Shown: positions 35,826 to 45,704 of the stretch, one piece after another
How the letters are laid out: the number at the start of each line of letters is the position of its first letter
Numbering within the stretch: position 1 is the stretch's first letter
DNA from: Enterococcus mediterraneensis
GTDB lineage: Bacteria; Bacillota; Bacilli; Lactobacillales; Enterococcaceae
NCBI RefSeq assembly: GCF_900604485.1
Contig: NZ_UWOP01000002.1
Coordinates: 1-64,000, forward strand
Reading direction: 5' to 3'
Length of the DNA stretch: 64,000 bases
The notes under the pieces: generated by a model
The model's input: the letters and a program-made list of their open reading frames with translations, nothing else
The model's database searches: none
Told to the model about the DNA's origin: nothing
Program-made: the position numbers and the translations under genes

Positions 35826-37148
35826 ATGAAATCGAAACTATTGAAATGGAGTATTGTACTAGCTGGTACCGCGATCTTGACTAGCGGCTGCGGCAATGGC
35901 AGTCAAACTGCCGCGAACACAGATGGCAAAGATGAGGACGGCAAAGTGACCCTTGACTTTTGGTCTTTCTGGGGATCTGGTGCCAGAAAAGATGTCATCA
36001 AAGAAATCATTGACGATTTTAACAAATCTCAAGATGAGATCACTGTAAAATATACATATCAGCCATGGGGCGATATTTGGACAAAATCACTTTCGGCGAT
36101 CACTGCGGGAAATCCGCCTGATGTCATTGTTCAAGACATCAATTCTGTCGGACAGCGAGCAGAAGCCAAACAAGCAACAAATCTGAACGAGTTTATCGCA
36201 GACGATTATTCTGAACAGTTTTATCCGCAATTATGGGACACTGTTTTATATGAAGATGATGCTTATGCGGTTCCTTTCAATACCGACACACAAGTGATCT
36301 TCTACAATAAAAAGATCTTTAAAGAAGCAGGTATCACAGAAAGCGAATTGCCTAAAACTTGGGATGAGCTGGAGACGATCGCTCACAAGCTGGATGAAAA
36401 ATCCGGAGATAATTTCTCCCGGATCGGATTTTATCCTCTATGGAGTATCGGAACAGATGTCTGGGCGATCAACGCAGACGATGGGACCAGCTGGTTTGAT
36501 GAAGATGAGAATGTCAAAGTGGACACACCTAATAAAGTCGCTGCCCTTGAATGGATCCAAAAATGGCAAAAACATTACGGTACAGATACCATCAACCGTT
36601 TGGAAGCTGAGTTTGGTTCTGGGGTCTCTGATCCGTTCCTATCAGGCTTAGTAGCGATGAGAGGGCAAAATATCAACTACTATTCAAACTTGCAGGAAAA
36701 TGCTCCGGAAGATTTTGAATTTGGTGTTATTCCATTACCAGAAAGAACAACTGGTTCCGGACACTGGACTTGGGGCGGCGGTTTTGTGCTGGAAGTACCT
36801 TACGGCGCGAAACATCCGGAAGAATCCTATGAGTTCATGAAGTATCTGACTTCTCCAGAGGTTCAGGAAAAATTCGGCGAGAAAAGTTTTGATATCATGG
36901 CGAACAAAGAAGCCAATGAAAGTTTGGCCAACAATGATAACTTGACTGATAATGGCCGGATGATCTATCAAATCGCAGATGAAAATCTCGCAAATACCGT
37001 CATCACGCCAGTCCCACTGACTGCTCCTGATTATACTTCGTTGATCAAAGAACAATTGGATCAAATTTTACTAGGTAGAAAAACTGCGGAACAAGGTCTG
37101 AAAGATGCTCAAAAGAGTGTGGAAAATCTGGTGGAACAAAATAAATAA
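35826..37148 (+). CDS. Sugar ABC transporter, substrate-binding lipoprotein
   Basis: 440 residues. A lipoprotein signal ends in ILTSGCG (cysteine at residue 22), so it is membrane-tethered outside the cell. The mature part has the family-1 solute-binding pattern: VTLDFWSFWGSGARKDVI, GNPPDVIVQDI and AVPFNTDTQVIFYNKK (about 140-155). GGFVLEVPYGAKHPEESYEF is at about 320. It captures a sugar or oligosaccharide for the two permeases that follow. The exact sugar is not evident. AACAAGGAGG precedes the ATG. Confidence 0.92.
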   Translation: MKSKLLKWSIVLAGTAILTSGCGNGSQTAANTDGKDEDGKVTLDFWSFWGSGARKDVIKEIIDDFNKSQDEITVKYTYQPWGDIWTKSLSAITAGNPPDVIVQDINSVGQRAEAKQATNLNEFIADDYSEQFYPQLWDTVLYEDDAYAVPFNTDTQVIFYNKKIFKEAGITESELPKTWDELETIAHKLDEKSGDNFSRIGFYPLWSIGTDVWAINADDGTSWFDEDENVKVDTPNKVAALEWIQKWQKHYGTDTINRLEAEFGSGVSDPFLSGLVAMRGQNINYYSNLQENAPEDFEFGVIPLPERTTGSGHWTWGGGFVLEVPYGAKHPEESYEFMKYLTSPEVQEKFGEKSFDIMANKEANESLANNDNLTDNGRMIYQIADENLANTVITPVPLTAPDYTSLIKEQLDQILLGRKTAEQGLKDAQKSVENLVEQNK

Positions 37149-37261
37149 TCAGATGAAGGTACAACTGCGTTTAAAAACGAGTTGTACCTTTGTTTTACCA
37201 AAAATCAATGAGCGTATAAGTCTGTTGGGTAGTTTATTAAATGAAGAAGGTGATGGATGCA

Positions 37262-38191
37262 ATGGCAAAAAAAACGTACTCAAAGAAAAAACGGCGAGAG
37301 ATTTTCTGGGGATATCTCTTTATCGCGCCTTTCATCATAGGATTTGTCGTATTTATGTTAGGACCGATGCTGTTCTCATTTATCGGAAGTTTTACAGATT
37401 ATAATCTGACCTCCAAAATGAATTTTATCGGATTGAGAAATTTCCAAAGGATGTTTTTCCACGATGATCTTTTTTGGAAGTCATTATACAATACAGTTTA
37501 TTTTGTTGTCTTCAATGTTCCGTTGACTACGGTCTTCAGTATTTTTTTGGCAGTTTTATTAAATCGAAAATTGAAAGGAATCTCTTTCTTTCGGACCGCT
37601 TTTTATCTGCCGGCAATTTTATCTGGTGTTGCTGTTTATATTTTGTGGATGCAGCTGCTTTCACCGTCAGCAGGAATGATCAACACCGCATTAGGCTGGT
37701 TCGGTATTCAAGGACCATCTTGGCTGTTTGATCCTCAATGGACCAAGCCGGCATTGATCATTATGAAGATTTGGAGTTCTGGAGGAGCGATGCTGCTTTA
37801 TCTGGCAACCTTGCAAAATGTTCCACCGGCACTTTACGAATCGGCTGAGATCGATGGTGCCGGAGCGTGGCAGAAGTTTCGCAATGTGACACTGCCTTTG
37901 ATCACGCCGATCATTTTTTATGATGTGGTCACTTCTTCTATCGGCTCTTTCCAGATCTTCCAAGAAGCATACGTCATGACTAAAAATGGGACAGGGGGAC
38001 CGTCCAATTCATTGCTTTTTTACAATCTGCATATGTGGAACAAAGCGTTTGTTGGGTTTGATATGGGGTATGCCATGGCGATGTCCATGATCCTTTTTGT
38101 GATCGTATTAGTATTGACGTTTATCAATTTGAAATTCGCTAATAAGTGGGTTCATTATTCTGGAGGTAAGGCACATGAGAACAAGCTATAG
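37262..38191 (+). CDS. Sugar ABC transporter permease 1 (MalF/UgpA type)
   Basis: 309 residues from the ATG at 37262, chosen for GAAGGTGATGG upstream. Six membrane segments are visible. The EAA loop ESAEIDGAGAWQKFRNVTLPLITP (positions about 200-223) binds the ATPase. The first segment (WGYLFIAPFIIGFVVFML) and the SLYNTVYF motif are typical. It lies 113 bases after the binding-protein gene and overlaps permease 2 by 17 bases. Confidence 0.93.
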   Translation: MAKKTYSKKKRREIFWGYLFIAPFIIGFVVFMLGPMLFSFIGSFTDYNLTSKMNFIGLRNFQRMFFHDDLFWKSLYNTVYFVVFNVPLTTVFSIFLAVLLNRKLKGISFFRTAFYLPAILSGVAVYILWMQLLSPSAGMINTALGWFGIQGPSWLFDPQWTKPALIIMKIWSSGGAMLLYLATLQNVPPALYESAEIDGAGAWQKFRNVTLPLITPIIFYDVVTSSIGSFQIFQEAYVMTKNGTGGPSNSLLFYNLHMWNKAFVGFDMGYAMAMSMILFVIVLVLTFINLKFANKWVHYSGGKAHENKL

Positions 38192-39071
38192 TGAATGTGA
38201 TGCAAATCAAACCGTCAAAGTGAAAAAATATGCCAGCTTGAAACGGACCACAAAAATCAAAAACATTGCCAGCTACGCTGTATTGATCTTAGTGGGCGCG
38301 ATTTTGATTACGCCGTTATTGTGGATGGTCTTTACTTCCCTGAAGCCGATGGAAGAAATCGTTCAATTCCCGCCGACTTTTTTCCCGGAAACGATCCATT
38401 GGGGAAATTACGCAGAAGCGATCCGTTCTTTTCCGTTTTGGCAATATGTAAAAAATACATTGTTTATCACCACACTAGTAGTGATCGGCAATGTATTGTC
38501 TAATTCGTTTATTGCGTACGGTTTTGCAAAGCTGAATTTTCCAGGTAAAAAAATCTTTTTCGCATTGGTACTTTCTACGATGATGATTCCTGGTTTTGTG
38601 ACGATGATCCCTCAATATGTACTCTTTTCTAAAATCGGTTGGGTAGGGACCTATCTGCCGTTGATCGTGCCGTCTTTCTTCGGGAGTGCCTTCAATATCT
38701 TCTTGATGCGGCAATTTTATTTATCTATCAATGATGAATTGATCGAAGCCGCAGAAATGGATGGAGCCAATCATTTGTATATTTGGAGCCATCTGATGAT
38801 CCCGTTGACAAAACCTGCGTTGATCACGATCGCCATCAATTCTTTCAATGCAGCATGGAACGATTTCTTAGGTCCCTTGCTTTATATCCAAGATCAAGAC
38901 AAATACACGCTGCAGATCGGTCTGCAAGTGTTTCAAAACCAATCGACGACCCAATGGAACTATTTGATGGCCGGTGCGACATTGGTATTGTTGCCGACGA
39001 TCCTGCTGTTCTTCTTTGCTCAGAAATACTTTATTGAAGGAATGGATCTTACGGGAGGCACGAAAGGCTGA
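38175..39071 (+). CDS. Sugar ABC transporter permease 2 (MalG/UgpE type)
   Basis: 298 residues; the start lies inside permease 1, behind GGAGGTAAGGCAC. Six membrane segments. The EAA loop is EAAEMDGANHLYIWSHLMIPL (about 195-215). VFTSLKPMEEI after the first segment and a WNDFLGPLLY motif (about 233) are typical of the MalG class. No ATPase gene follows, so the pair probably uses a shared ATPase (MsmK type) encoded elsewhere. Confidence 0.93.
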   Translation: MRTSYSECDANQTVKVKKYASLKRTTKIKNIASYAVLILVGAILITPLLWMVFTSLKPMEEIVQFPPTFFPETIHWGNYAEAIRSFPFWQYVKNTLFITTLVVIGNVLSNSFIAYGFAKLNFPGKKIFFALVLSTMMIPGFVTMIPQYVLFSKIGWVGTYLPLIVPSFFGSAFNIFLMRQFYLSINDELIEAAEMDGANHLYIWSHLMIPLTKPALITIAINSFNAAWNDFLGPLLYIQDQDKYTLQIGLQVFQNQSTTQWNYLMAGATLVLLPTILLFFFAQKYFIEGMDLTGGTKG

Positions 39072-39676
39072 TGGATACAAAACTGAATAGGTTTATCTTG
39101 CGGGTTTGCTTTTGGGTGCCTAAATTAGTTTATTTAAACATTTTATGGGCAATCCATGCATTGCCGCTGATCACGCTGGTTCCTTCAACAAGAGCATTGA
39201 TCCGAAGTATTCTTCATTTTCAAACAAATACGGAAACAACAGGGATCCGCGCAGTATTCATTGTTTATTTTAAAGAGAACACTTATTTTTCTCGAAAGAA
39301 AGAATGGCTGTATTCTCTTTATTTCTGGTTGATCCTCATTGATTACTGGGTGCTGAACCCTGAAACATTTATCGGAGCCAGTATTCGAATCGCGTTGCTC
39401 TTATTTTGTTTACTGAGCAGTTTCATTTTGGTCTATCAAACGCTTTTGAGTCATAATCAAGATCGATCGATCTCGTTCTTTTTTGCTTTTTTCAGTTTTT
39501 TACGCAATCCATGGATCGCGTTAGGACATGTCGTGCTTACAGTGAGCGGATTTCTTCTCTTGCTTTCTTTTAGTCCGGCATTACTGATTTTTTCAGGGAT
39601 AAGTATTCTTTTATTTTTCAATCTGCAATATCTACAAGCACTCCCTAAAAAGCATCTATTTTCATTTGAAAAATAA
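39071..39676 (+). CDS. YesL-like (DUF624) membrane protein
   Basis: 201 residues with four or five hydrophobic segments. LNILWAIHALPLITLVPSTRAL at residues about 23-44 is the conserved DUF624 stretch. Such proteins commonly accompany carbohydrate ABC transporters, and here the ATG overlaps the permease 2 stop by one base (GATGG). The role is unknown; help in transport or regulation is assumed. It is the last gene of the operon. Confidence 0.75.
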   Translation: MDTKLNRFILRVCFWVPKLVYLNILWAIHALPLITLVPSTRALIRSILHFQTNTETTGIRAVFIVYFKENTYFSRKKEWLYSLYFWLILIDYWVLNPETFIGASIRIALLLFCLLSSFILVYQTLLSHNQDRSISFFFAFFSFLRNPWIALGHVVLTVSGFLLLLSFSPALLIFSGISILLFFNLQYLQALPKKHLFSFEK

Positions 39677-39711
39677 TGACAATTCTAGAATTATTAAAAA
39701 GAACAAAACAA

Positions 39712-39778
39712 ATATATCCGTGTGTTAGCAGAAGACCTCTCCTGTTGAAGAGAATATCTGCTGATACACGGATATTTT
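39712..39778 (+). terminator. Terminator of the sugar-transporter operon
   Basis: A long stem (ATATCCGTGTGTTAGCAGA with TCTGCTGATACACGGATAT, one G-U pair) followed by T6. Confidence 0.85.
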
Positions 39779-39925
39779 TTGATTTTTTAGCGAGATTAAA
39801 AAAGCAAAAAAACTTTTTAATCGTTTTTAAGTCATAATATTTGATTAAATTTGTTGTTTTTGACAAAATTTTAGTAGTGAAAGGAATTCTTATCCCGGAA
39901 TTTTAAATTTTAGGGAGGTGAGAAC

Positions 39926-40867
39926 ATGATCGAATATTATAAAATGACAAAAAGCGGCGTGAACAGTAGCGGGAAAGAAGAAGCGAATTGGCTGAATTTG
40001 CAAAATCTTTCAGAAGAAGAGCTGATAAAGGTAACCGATCAATATGATCTTCCACTGGATCTGTTTGCTGGTATCGATGAACCGGAAGAAGTCTCTCGAG
40101 TCGAACGTATCCATTCGGAGAAACTAACAAATGTGTACTCGTTGATCGTTTTAAACTTAAGTGCAGAAACAGAACGATCGATCGAAGCGCGCTTGCATCC
40201 GATCTCATTTGTCAAAGCAGACGGGTTGCTGATCACTTATTCTAGCAGAGAATCTGACTTTATCCATTCTGTGATCGAGAAATATCGGCAGGAGTTCAAC
40301 AGTTTTGAAAAAGTCATCAGTTATTCCCTCTTGTCCATTTACAATCACTACCTTATGGAGTTGGAAGAGATCAAGAAACGGATCGACAAATTAGATCAAT
40401 CGGCACGAAATACGACTGAAAATGAAGAACTATTCAAGCTGGCAGACACCACTCGTGACATTGTTTATATCGATCATACATTAAGAGATCAAGATGAAAC
40501 ACTGAATTATCTTATGGAGCATACCGATTTTCAAAATAAGATCGGCGATAAAGAATTGCTTTACGAAGTTCGTCTGAGACACCGGCAAGTCAATAAATTG
40601 ATTGAAATTTATCGCGATCTGCTGGAAACAGTCGGAGGATTATTTACCGATATGATGGACAATAATCTGAACCATTTGATGAAGTACTTGGATTCAGCTG
40701 CACTGGTCATCTCGATTCCGGCACTGATCTCAGGAATCTGGGGAATGAATACTGGGGGATTACCGGGAGCGAAATCAAACTTAGCGTTTTTTGTAGTGCT
40801 GGTTCTTTCAATCATTCTAGCAGCGATCGCTGCGGTTTACCTGCATCGTAAAGATTATTCTAAGTGA
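39926..40867 (+). CDS. CorA-family divalent metal transporter
   Basis: 313 residues. A long cytosolic N-terminal funnel (1-250) is followed by two C-terminal membrane segments. The signature GMN motif is in SGIWGMNTGG (about 272-281), and a basic end (LHRKDYSK) follows. The family moves Mg2+, Co2+ or other divalent cations as a pentamer. The protein shares the lactic-acid-bacterial subgroup features (MIEYYKM start). AGGGAGGTGAGAAC precedes the ATG. Single gene. Confidence 0.9.
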   Translation: MIEYYKMTKSGVNSSGKEEANWLNLQNLSEEELIKVTDQYDLPLDLFAGIDEPEEVSRVERIHSEKLTNVYSLIVLNLSAETERSIEARLHPISFVKADGLLITYSSRESDFIHSVIEKYRQEFNSFEKVISYSLLSIYNHYLMELEEIKKRIDKLDQSARNTTENEELFKLADTTRDIVYIDHTLRDQDETLNYLMEHTDFQNKIGDKELLYEVRLRHRQVNKLIEIYRDLLETVGGLFTDMMDNNLNHLMKYLDSAALVISIPALISGIWGMNTGGLPGAKSNLAFFVVLVLSIILAAIAAVYLHRKDYSK

Positions 40868-41074
40868 GCAAAATCGTTAATAAGAAGCTGAGACAACTTT
40901 GCTTTGGGAAATGTTCATACTATCAGCGGAAAATGCCGAAAGTCATTCTTTAAAGCAAGGAGCACAATAATATCTGTATGGATAGTTGTTTTGCCGCAGC
41001 TCTTTTTATAACAGAACATTTTAAAAGGGGGGAGAAGAGTTCTATAAAATTCCAGAAAAGAAAGGAGGCGCGAA

Positions 41075-41641
41075 ATGAAAAAAGGCTGGAAAGTTTTACT
41101 GGTAATCATATCCATCATTTTAATCTCTACCTTGTTGCCAGTCATGTTGATGAACAACTCGTATTTTGAATTACCATTTGGTTTTGCGTCGATTCGATCA
41201 TTTTCAGAAATCAATTATTTCTTGCGGCAATATCTGTTTTGGAGTGCTACGATCTTCATTCTTTTATTGCTGATTCTGATAGTAGTGATCCTTTTCTATC
41301 CAAAAGCAAAAGAGACGTTTGTTTTAAAAGAGGATAAAGGAACACTGACTTTGAAAAAGAGCGCGATCGAAGGCTACGTCAGTTCTAAACTGAATCAGCG
41401 GGAATTTGTGGAAAAACCGCGGATCAATGTTCATGCTACGGAGCGAAAAATCAAAGTCAACGTCAATGGGAAATTAAAGAGAACTTCTTCCCTTATTGGA
41501 AAGATGGATGTCTTGATGAAAGAAATCCAACAAGAACTGCAACAAATGCTTGGAAAAGAAAAAGCAATCGATGTCAACGTCAATTTTACCAATTTTGATA
41601 CAGAGAAATCGAAAAAAAATACTGACTCGCGGGTGCAATAG
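41075..41641 (+). CDS. amaP: Alkaline shock response membrane anchor protein
   Basis: 188 residues. Two membrane segments (about 5-25 and 50-72) form a hairpin, followed by a cytosolic domain with VNVHATERKIKVNVNGKL-like beta strands (about 115-135). In staphylococci AmaP tethers Asp23 to the membrane. AAAGGAGGCGCG precedes the ATG. It leads a three-gene cluster with a DUF2273 protein and a Gls24 protein, spacings 12 and 20 bases. Confidence 0.88.
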   Translation: MKKGWKVLLVIISIILISTLLPVMLMNNSYFELPFGFASIRSFSEINYFLRQYLFWSATIFILLLLILIVVILFYPKAKETFVLKEDKGTLTLKKSAIEGYVSSKLNQREFVEKPRINVHATERKIKVNVNGKLKRTSSLIGKMDVLMKEIQQELQQMLGKEKAIDVNVNFTNFDTEKSKKNTDSRVQ

Positions 41642-41653
41642 GAGGGCAACGTC

Positions 41654-41845
41654 ATGAAAGATCTACTTTTAGACTACAAGCTCCCCATCATTGGCGGGGG
41701 CATTGGATTAGTCTTAGCAATCTTGCTATTAACAATCGGATTTTTTAAAACCCTTTTGCTGCTGATTATTACATTTTTGGGAGCGGCGATTGGAATGTAT
41801 GTAAAAAACCACGGACTGTTAGATAATTATCTAAACAATAAATAA
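41654..41845 (+). CDS. DUF2273 small membrane protein (GlsB-like)
   Basis: 63 residues with two hydrophobic segments (about 12-30 and 32-50). The start MKDLLLDYKLPIIGGGIGLV matches DUF2273, which almost always lies between amaP and gls24/asp23 genes. AGGAGGGCAAC precedes the ATG. It is probably part of the membrane complex that holds Gls24. Confidence 0.85.
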   Translation: MKDLLLDYKLPIIGGGIGLVLAILLLTIGFFKTLLLLIITFLGAAIGMYVKNHGLLDNYLNNK

Positions 41846-41865
41846 AACTTAGGGGGAATCCAGTA

Positions 41866-42627
41866 ATGAACAACAACATGAAACCAGGAAACAACGATGT
41901 AAAACCAGTATCAGCACATCCAGATCCAGTTGATCCAAACATAACAGAAAACAAAAAACCATTAACTGAACATCCAGATCCAGTTGTACCAAACGCAACA
42001 GAAGAGATCGCTAAAGAAAATGCGAAACGGGAACATGACAGCATGGGCGCTGGACATCATTCAGGACCAGCGGCACCGCATCATGGCGACTCTCAATCCA
42101 TGCCGCACAACGCTTCTTCTGAAACAGACGGATCAGATATTCGAGGCGAAGTAACTTATGATGATAAAGTAGTCCAAAAAATTATCGGGATCGCTTTAGA
42201 TAAAATTGATGGACTATTGACTGTTGATGGCGGCTTCTTCTCGAATGTTGCCGAAAAATTAGTGAATACAGATAATCCAGCAGCCGGTATCAATACGGAA
42301 GTTGGTAAAAAACAAGTGGCTGTAGATATGGATGTCGTGGTAGAGTATGGCCGCAATATCAAAGAAATCTATAACCAAATGAAGACACTGATCCATGATG
42401 AAGTGAAGAAGATGACTGATCTTGAAGTCATTGAAGTCAACGTCAATGTGGCGGATATCAAATCAAAAGAAGAGTACGAAGAAGACAGCGATACAGTACA
42501 AGACAAAATGTCTCGCGCTGCCGCAACGACTGGCGAATTCGCTTCACGTCAAACAAATAAAGCTAAACACGCAGTCAACAAAGGCGTGGATAAAGTACAA
42601 GAAAACAGAGAACCTCGCGTAGAGTAA
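41866..42627 (+). CDS. gls24: Gls24/Asp23 family general stress protein
   Basis: 253 residues. Residues about 90-200 form the Asp23 domain (GEVTYDDKVVQKIIGIALDK, GKKQVAVDMDVVVEYG, LEVIEVNVNVADIK). The N-terminus is unusually long and holds a repeated unit, HPDPVDPNITEN (18-29) and HPDPVVPNATEE (36-47), then a His-rich part (GAGHHSGPAAPHHGD). The tail is helical and charged. In E. faecalis Gls24 is linked to bile and starvation resistance. It is the last gene of the amaP cluster. Confidence 0.9.
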   Translation: MNNNMKPGNNDVKPVSAHPDPVDPNITENKKPLTEHPDPVVPNATEEIAKENAKREHDSMGAGHHSGPAAPHHGDSQSMPHNASSETDGSDIRGEVTYDDKVVQKIIGIALDKIDGLLTVDGGFFSNVAEKLVNTDNPAAGINTEVGKKQVAVDMDVVVEYGRNIKEIYNQMKTLIHDEVKKMTDLEVIEVNVNVADIKSKEEYEEDSDTVQDKMSRAAATTGEFASRQTNKAKHAVNKGVDKVQENREPRVE

Positions 42628-42650
42628 TCCTCAAATAACTGATCAAAAAG

Positions 42651-42714
42651 ACCTGTGACAGAAGTCAGAGCTAATCGATTATTAGCTTGAGCGGCTTCTA
42701 TCACAGGTTTTTTA
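42651..42714. terminator. Bidirectional terminator between gls24 and the GNAT gene
   Basis: ACCTGTGACAGAAG pairs with CTTCTATCACAGGT, and an inner AGCTAATcgatTATTAGCT stem adds to it; T-runs lie on both sides. Confidence 0.85.
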
Positions 42715-42717
42715 GTG

Positions 42718-43206
42718 TCACAAATCTGTATCTGATAAATTTTTGAGATACCAGACATTCATTGCCGAATGCTCACTGCCATTCAAAGGATGACCCAGAG
42801 ATTCGAAACCATACTTTTCATAAAGGGCACAGGCAGATTTCAGATCAGTATGGGTCTCTAAATAACAAGATCTGTAATGTTTTTTCGCAAATGACAAAGC
42901 GGTAAGCATCAATTGATGAGATAAACCTGATTTTTGAAATTCCGGATAGAGATAAAGCTTCTGCAATTCACAAATACTTTCAGAAGCTGAAAACGGAGCG
43001 ATCCCGACCCCGCCGATGATCGTATGTTCATGTTCCAGCACCCAGTAATTTCCCGGAGTGTGTGTCTGATAATAGTCATATAAATGATCAAGATGAGGAT
43101 CGAAATAGGCGGTACCGGGAAGTGCCAGATCCAGATGTTCAAGAGATCTTTTGACTAAGGTCATCACCGCTTGATTGTCCTCTTTGGTCATAGGGCGCAC
43201 GTGCAT
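42718..43206 (-). CDS. GNAT family N-acetyltransferase
   Basis: 162 residues. The acetyl-CoA loop region is LQKLYLYPEFQKSGLSHQLM (about 83-102) and a YEKYGFE motif lies near residue 135. The exact R/QxxGxG/A box is slightly degenerate (QKSGLS). GTTIGGVG-type strand IIGGVGIAPF precedes it. The substrate is unknown. AAAAGGAGCGGC precedes the ATG. It converges with gls24. Confidence 0.8.
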   Translation of the reverse strand: MHVRPMTKEDNQAVMTLVKRSLEHLDLALPGTAYFDPHLDHLYDYYQTHTPGNYWVLEHEHTIIGGVGIAPFSASESICELQKLYLYPEFQKSGLSHQLMLTALSFAKKHYRSCYLETHTDLKSACALYEKYGFESLGHPLNGSEHSAMNVWYLKNLSDTDL

Positions 43207-43334
43207 AGAAAAGCCGCTCCTTTTTAAGAATTAGTATAGTGGTCGTTACTTGATTACTAGCATTATACATAACTTCGGTATTTCTGTATAATAAAATAGA
43301 AAGAAAATAATTTGCAATTTGAAGGAGAGTTTTT

Positions 43335-43676
43335 ATGAGCCGCATCTATCAAATGACATTTGCCAGTATCTACCCAATGTATGTTCAAAAAGTCGAACGT
43401 AAAGGACGGACCAAAGAGGAATTAGATCAAGTCATTGAATGGCTGACAGGTTTTGATGAATCGAAACGAACAGAAATGATCGATACAAAGGCAACTTTTG
43501 AAGAATTTTTCGATCAAGCACAACTGAATCCTAATGTATCTTTGATCAAAGGGGTAGTCTGCGGTGTTCGTGTCGAAACCATCGAAGAACCATTGATGCA
43601 AAAAATCCGCTATTTGGACAAACTTGTTGATGAGTTGGCAAAAGGAAAAGCTTTGGAAAAAGTATTGAGAAGTTAA
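43335..43676 (+). CDS. DUF2200 family protein
   Basis: 113 residues, soluble. [25 protein letters not shown] and the middle [21 protein letters not shown] are conserved through DUF2200. The function is not known. AAGGAGAG precedes the ATG. Single gene. Confidence 0.85.
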   Translation: MSRIYQMTFASIYPMYVQKVERKGRTKEELDQVIEWLTGFDESKRTEMIDTKATFEEFFDQAQLNPNVSLIKGVVCGVRVETIEEPLMQKIRYLDKLVDELAKGKALEKVLRS

Positions 43677-43795
43677 CTGATCAAAATCAGACATAAATAT
43701 GAGAACAACAATGAATATTGGAGAATCGAACTTTTTACGCCGTTTTTTAAGTGCTCCCATACAAGTTGCTTCTATTTTAATTAAAACAGCGAAAT

Positions 43796-43809
43796 TGTAA
43801 ACGGTGTCA
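43796..43809 (+). promoter_or_regulatory. cre site (CcpA) upstream of alsS
   Basis: TGTAAACGGTGTCA fits TGWAANCGNTNWCA at every position. It lies about 220 bases before alsS and about 130 before a probable -10 (TATACT, 43931-43936). That is far enough upstream to act as an activating site, as CcpA does for overflow acetoin synthesis in Bacillus. Confidence 0.7.
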
Positions 43810-43973
43810 ATCGGAACTGTCTCGCTTGTCGTGCAAGAATTTTGTTAGTTTGGTTGTTTACGGATTTATTAAATAGAGATTGAAAGCCTATTCTTCAAAC
43901 AAAATACTAAACAAATCGAAAAGACCATGCTATACTAGCTAATGCAACAGGGCTAAAAACTGTACTAATATTG

Positions 43974-44010
43974 ATGCTTGTTTTTTCTTTATTTAGAAAA
44001 AACAGAGCAT
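43974..44010 (+). promoter_or_regulatory. Hairpin in the alsS 5' leader
   Basis: GTTTTTTCT (43980-43988) pairs with AGAAAAAAC (43995-44003), extended by ATGCT / AGCAT. It ends 17 bases before the start codon and just before AAAAGGGG, so it may limit ribosome access or protect the message. There is no T-tail. Confidence 0.5.
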
Positions 44011-44027
44011 AAAAGGGGTAATTTTCA

Positions 44028-45692
44028 ATGACCAAAGAGATAAAACAAGGTTCTAAAACTGTAGTAGAAAGTTTGATCAATCATAAGGTAGATTATGTTT
44101 TTGGAATCCCGGGAGCAAAGATCGACGGGGTTTTTAATGAATTGGAAGATCAAGGTCCTGAATTGATCGTTACAAGACATGAACAAAATGCGGCGTTTAT
44201 GGCTCAAGCGATCGGTCGGATCACTGGAGAACCTGGAGTCGTGATCGCTACCAGCGGTCCAGGAGCTAGTAATCTAGCTACAGGTTTAGTGACCGCAACC
44301 GCTGAAGGAGACCCGGTGTTAGCGATCGCTGGACAAGTCAAACGCAGCGATCTATTGAAACTGACCCACCAAAGCATGGACAATGCAGCGTTGTTCAAAC
44401 CAATCACTAAATACAGTGTGGAAGTACAAGATCCTGAAACCATCTCAGAAATCATTGCTAATGCCTATCGTATGGCAAAAAGTTCTAAAAAAGGTGCCAG
44501 TTTTATCAGCATTCCTCAAGATGTAGTTGATGCGCCTGTAAAAGGCGAGGTCATCAAACCATTGAAAGATCCACAACTAGGTTCAGCATCAGCTGATGAT
44601 ATCCGCTATTTGGCAGAAAAGATCCGTGACGCAAAATTGCCGGTTTTATTGGTAGGTATGCGTGGTTCCAGTGAAAAAGAAACAGCTGCGATCCGTAAAC
44701 TAGTAGATAAAACTGACTTGCCGGTAGTTGAAACCTTCCAAGCAGCCGGTGTCATCTCACGGGAATTGGAGGAACACTTCTTTGGACGTGTGGGACTTTT
44801 CAGAAATCAGCCTGGAGACATGTTATTAAAACGCAGTGACTTAGTGATCGCGATCGGTTATGACCCTATCGAATACGAAGCTCGCAACTGGAACGCAGAA
44901 AAAGATGCACGGATCATCGTGATCGATGAAACACCAGCGGAAATCGATCCTTATATGCAGCCGGAAAGAGAATTGATCGGTAACATCTCCGCTACGCTGG
45001 AACTCTTGAACGATTCTTTAGAAACCAATCAAGTTTCAACAGACGCAAAAGAATATCTTGCCTCTTTACAAGAAAAATTGACCGCTCGTGATGTAGTGGA
45101 AACACAAGGCGATGAAGGGATTTTGCATCCATTAGAAGTCATCAATACGCTGCAATCAAAAGTCACCGATGATATGACAGTCACAGTCGATGTGGGCAGT
45201 CATTACATTTGGATGGCACGACATTTCAGAAGTTATGAACCACGCCATTTGTTATTCAGCAATGGGATGCAAACATTAGGTGTTGCTTTGCCATGGGCGA
45301 TCTCTGCGGCGTTGGTTCGTCCTGATACGCAAATCGTTTCAGTTTCAGGTGACGGCGGCTTCTTGTTCTCTGCCCAAGATTTGGAAACGGCGGTTCGTAA
45401 AAAATTAAACATCGTCCACTTGATCTGGAACGATGGACACTATAATATGGTGGAATTCCAAGAGAAAATGAAATACCAACGTTCATCTGGTGTGGATTTT
45501 GGCTCAGTTGATTTTGTAAAATATGCAGAAGCATTCGGTGCTAAAGGACTTCGAGTAACCAATGTAGAAGAATTGGAACAAGCGTTGGAAGAAGGGTTCG
45601 CAACAGAAGGTCCTGTGATCATCGATATCCCTATCGATTACCGCGACAATGAAAAATTAGGTGAAACGATTTTACCAGATCAATTTTATTAA
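44028..45692 (+). CDS. alsS: Catabolic acetolactate synthase
   Basis: 554 residues. It joins two pyruvates to 2-acetolactate, for acetoin production. TPP domain: the conserved glutamate in [19 protein letters not shown] (about 47-65) and [15 protein letters not shown] to NDG (about 443-470). It pairs with alsD 12 bases downstream and has no small subunit, which marks the catabolic FAD-independent form rather than IlvB. A cre site and leader hairpin lie upstream. Confidence 0.95.
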   Translation: MTKEIKQGSKTVVESLINHKVDYVFGIPGAKIDGVFNELEDQGPELIVTRHEQNAAFMAQAIGRITGEPGVVIATSGPGASNLATGLVTATAEGDPVLAIAGQVKRSDLLKLTHQSMDNAALFKPITKYSVEVQDPETISEIIANAYRMAKSSKKGASFISIPQDVVDAPVKGEVIKPLKDPQLGSASADDIRYLAEKIRDAKLPVLLVGMRGSSEKETAAIRKLVDKTDLPVVETFQAAGVISRELEEHFFGRVGLFRNQPGDMLLKRSDLVIAIGYDPIEYEARNWNAEKDARIIVIDETPAEIDPYMQPERELIGNISATLELLNDSLETNQVSTDAKEYLASLQEKLTARDVVETQGDEGILHPLEVINTLQSKVTDDMTVTVDVGSHYIWMARHFRSYEPRHLLFSNGMQTLGVALPWAISAALVRPDTQIVSVSGDGGFLFSAQDLETAVRKKLNIVHLIWNDGHYNMVEFQEKMKYQRSSGVDFGSVDFVKYAEAFGAKGLRVTNVEELEQALEEGFATEGPVIIDIPIDYRDNEKLGETILPDQFY

Positions 45693-45704
45693 GGAAGTGT
45701 TAAC

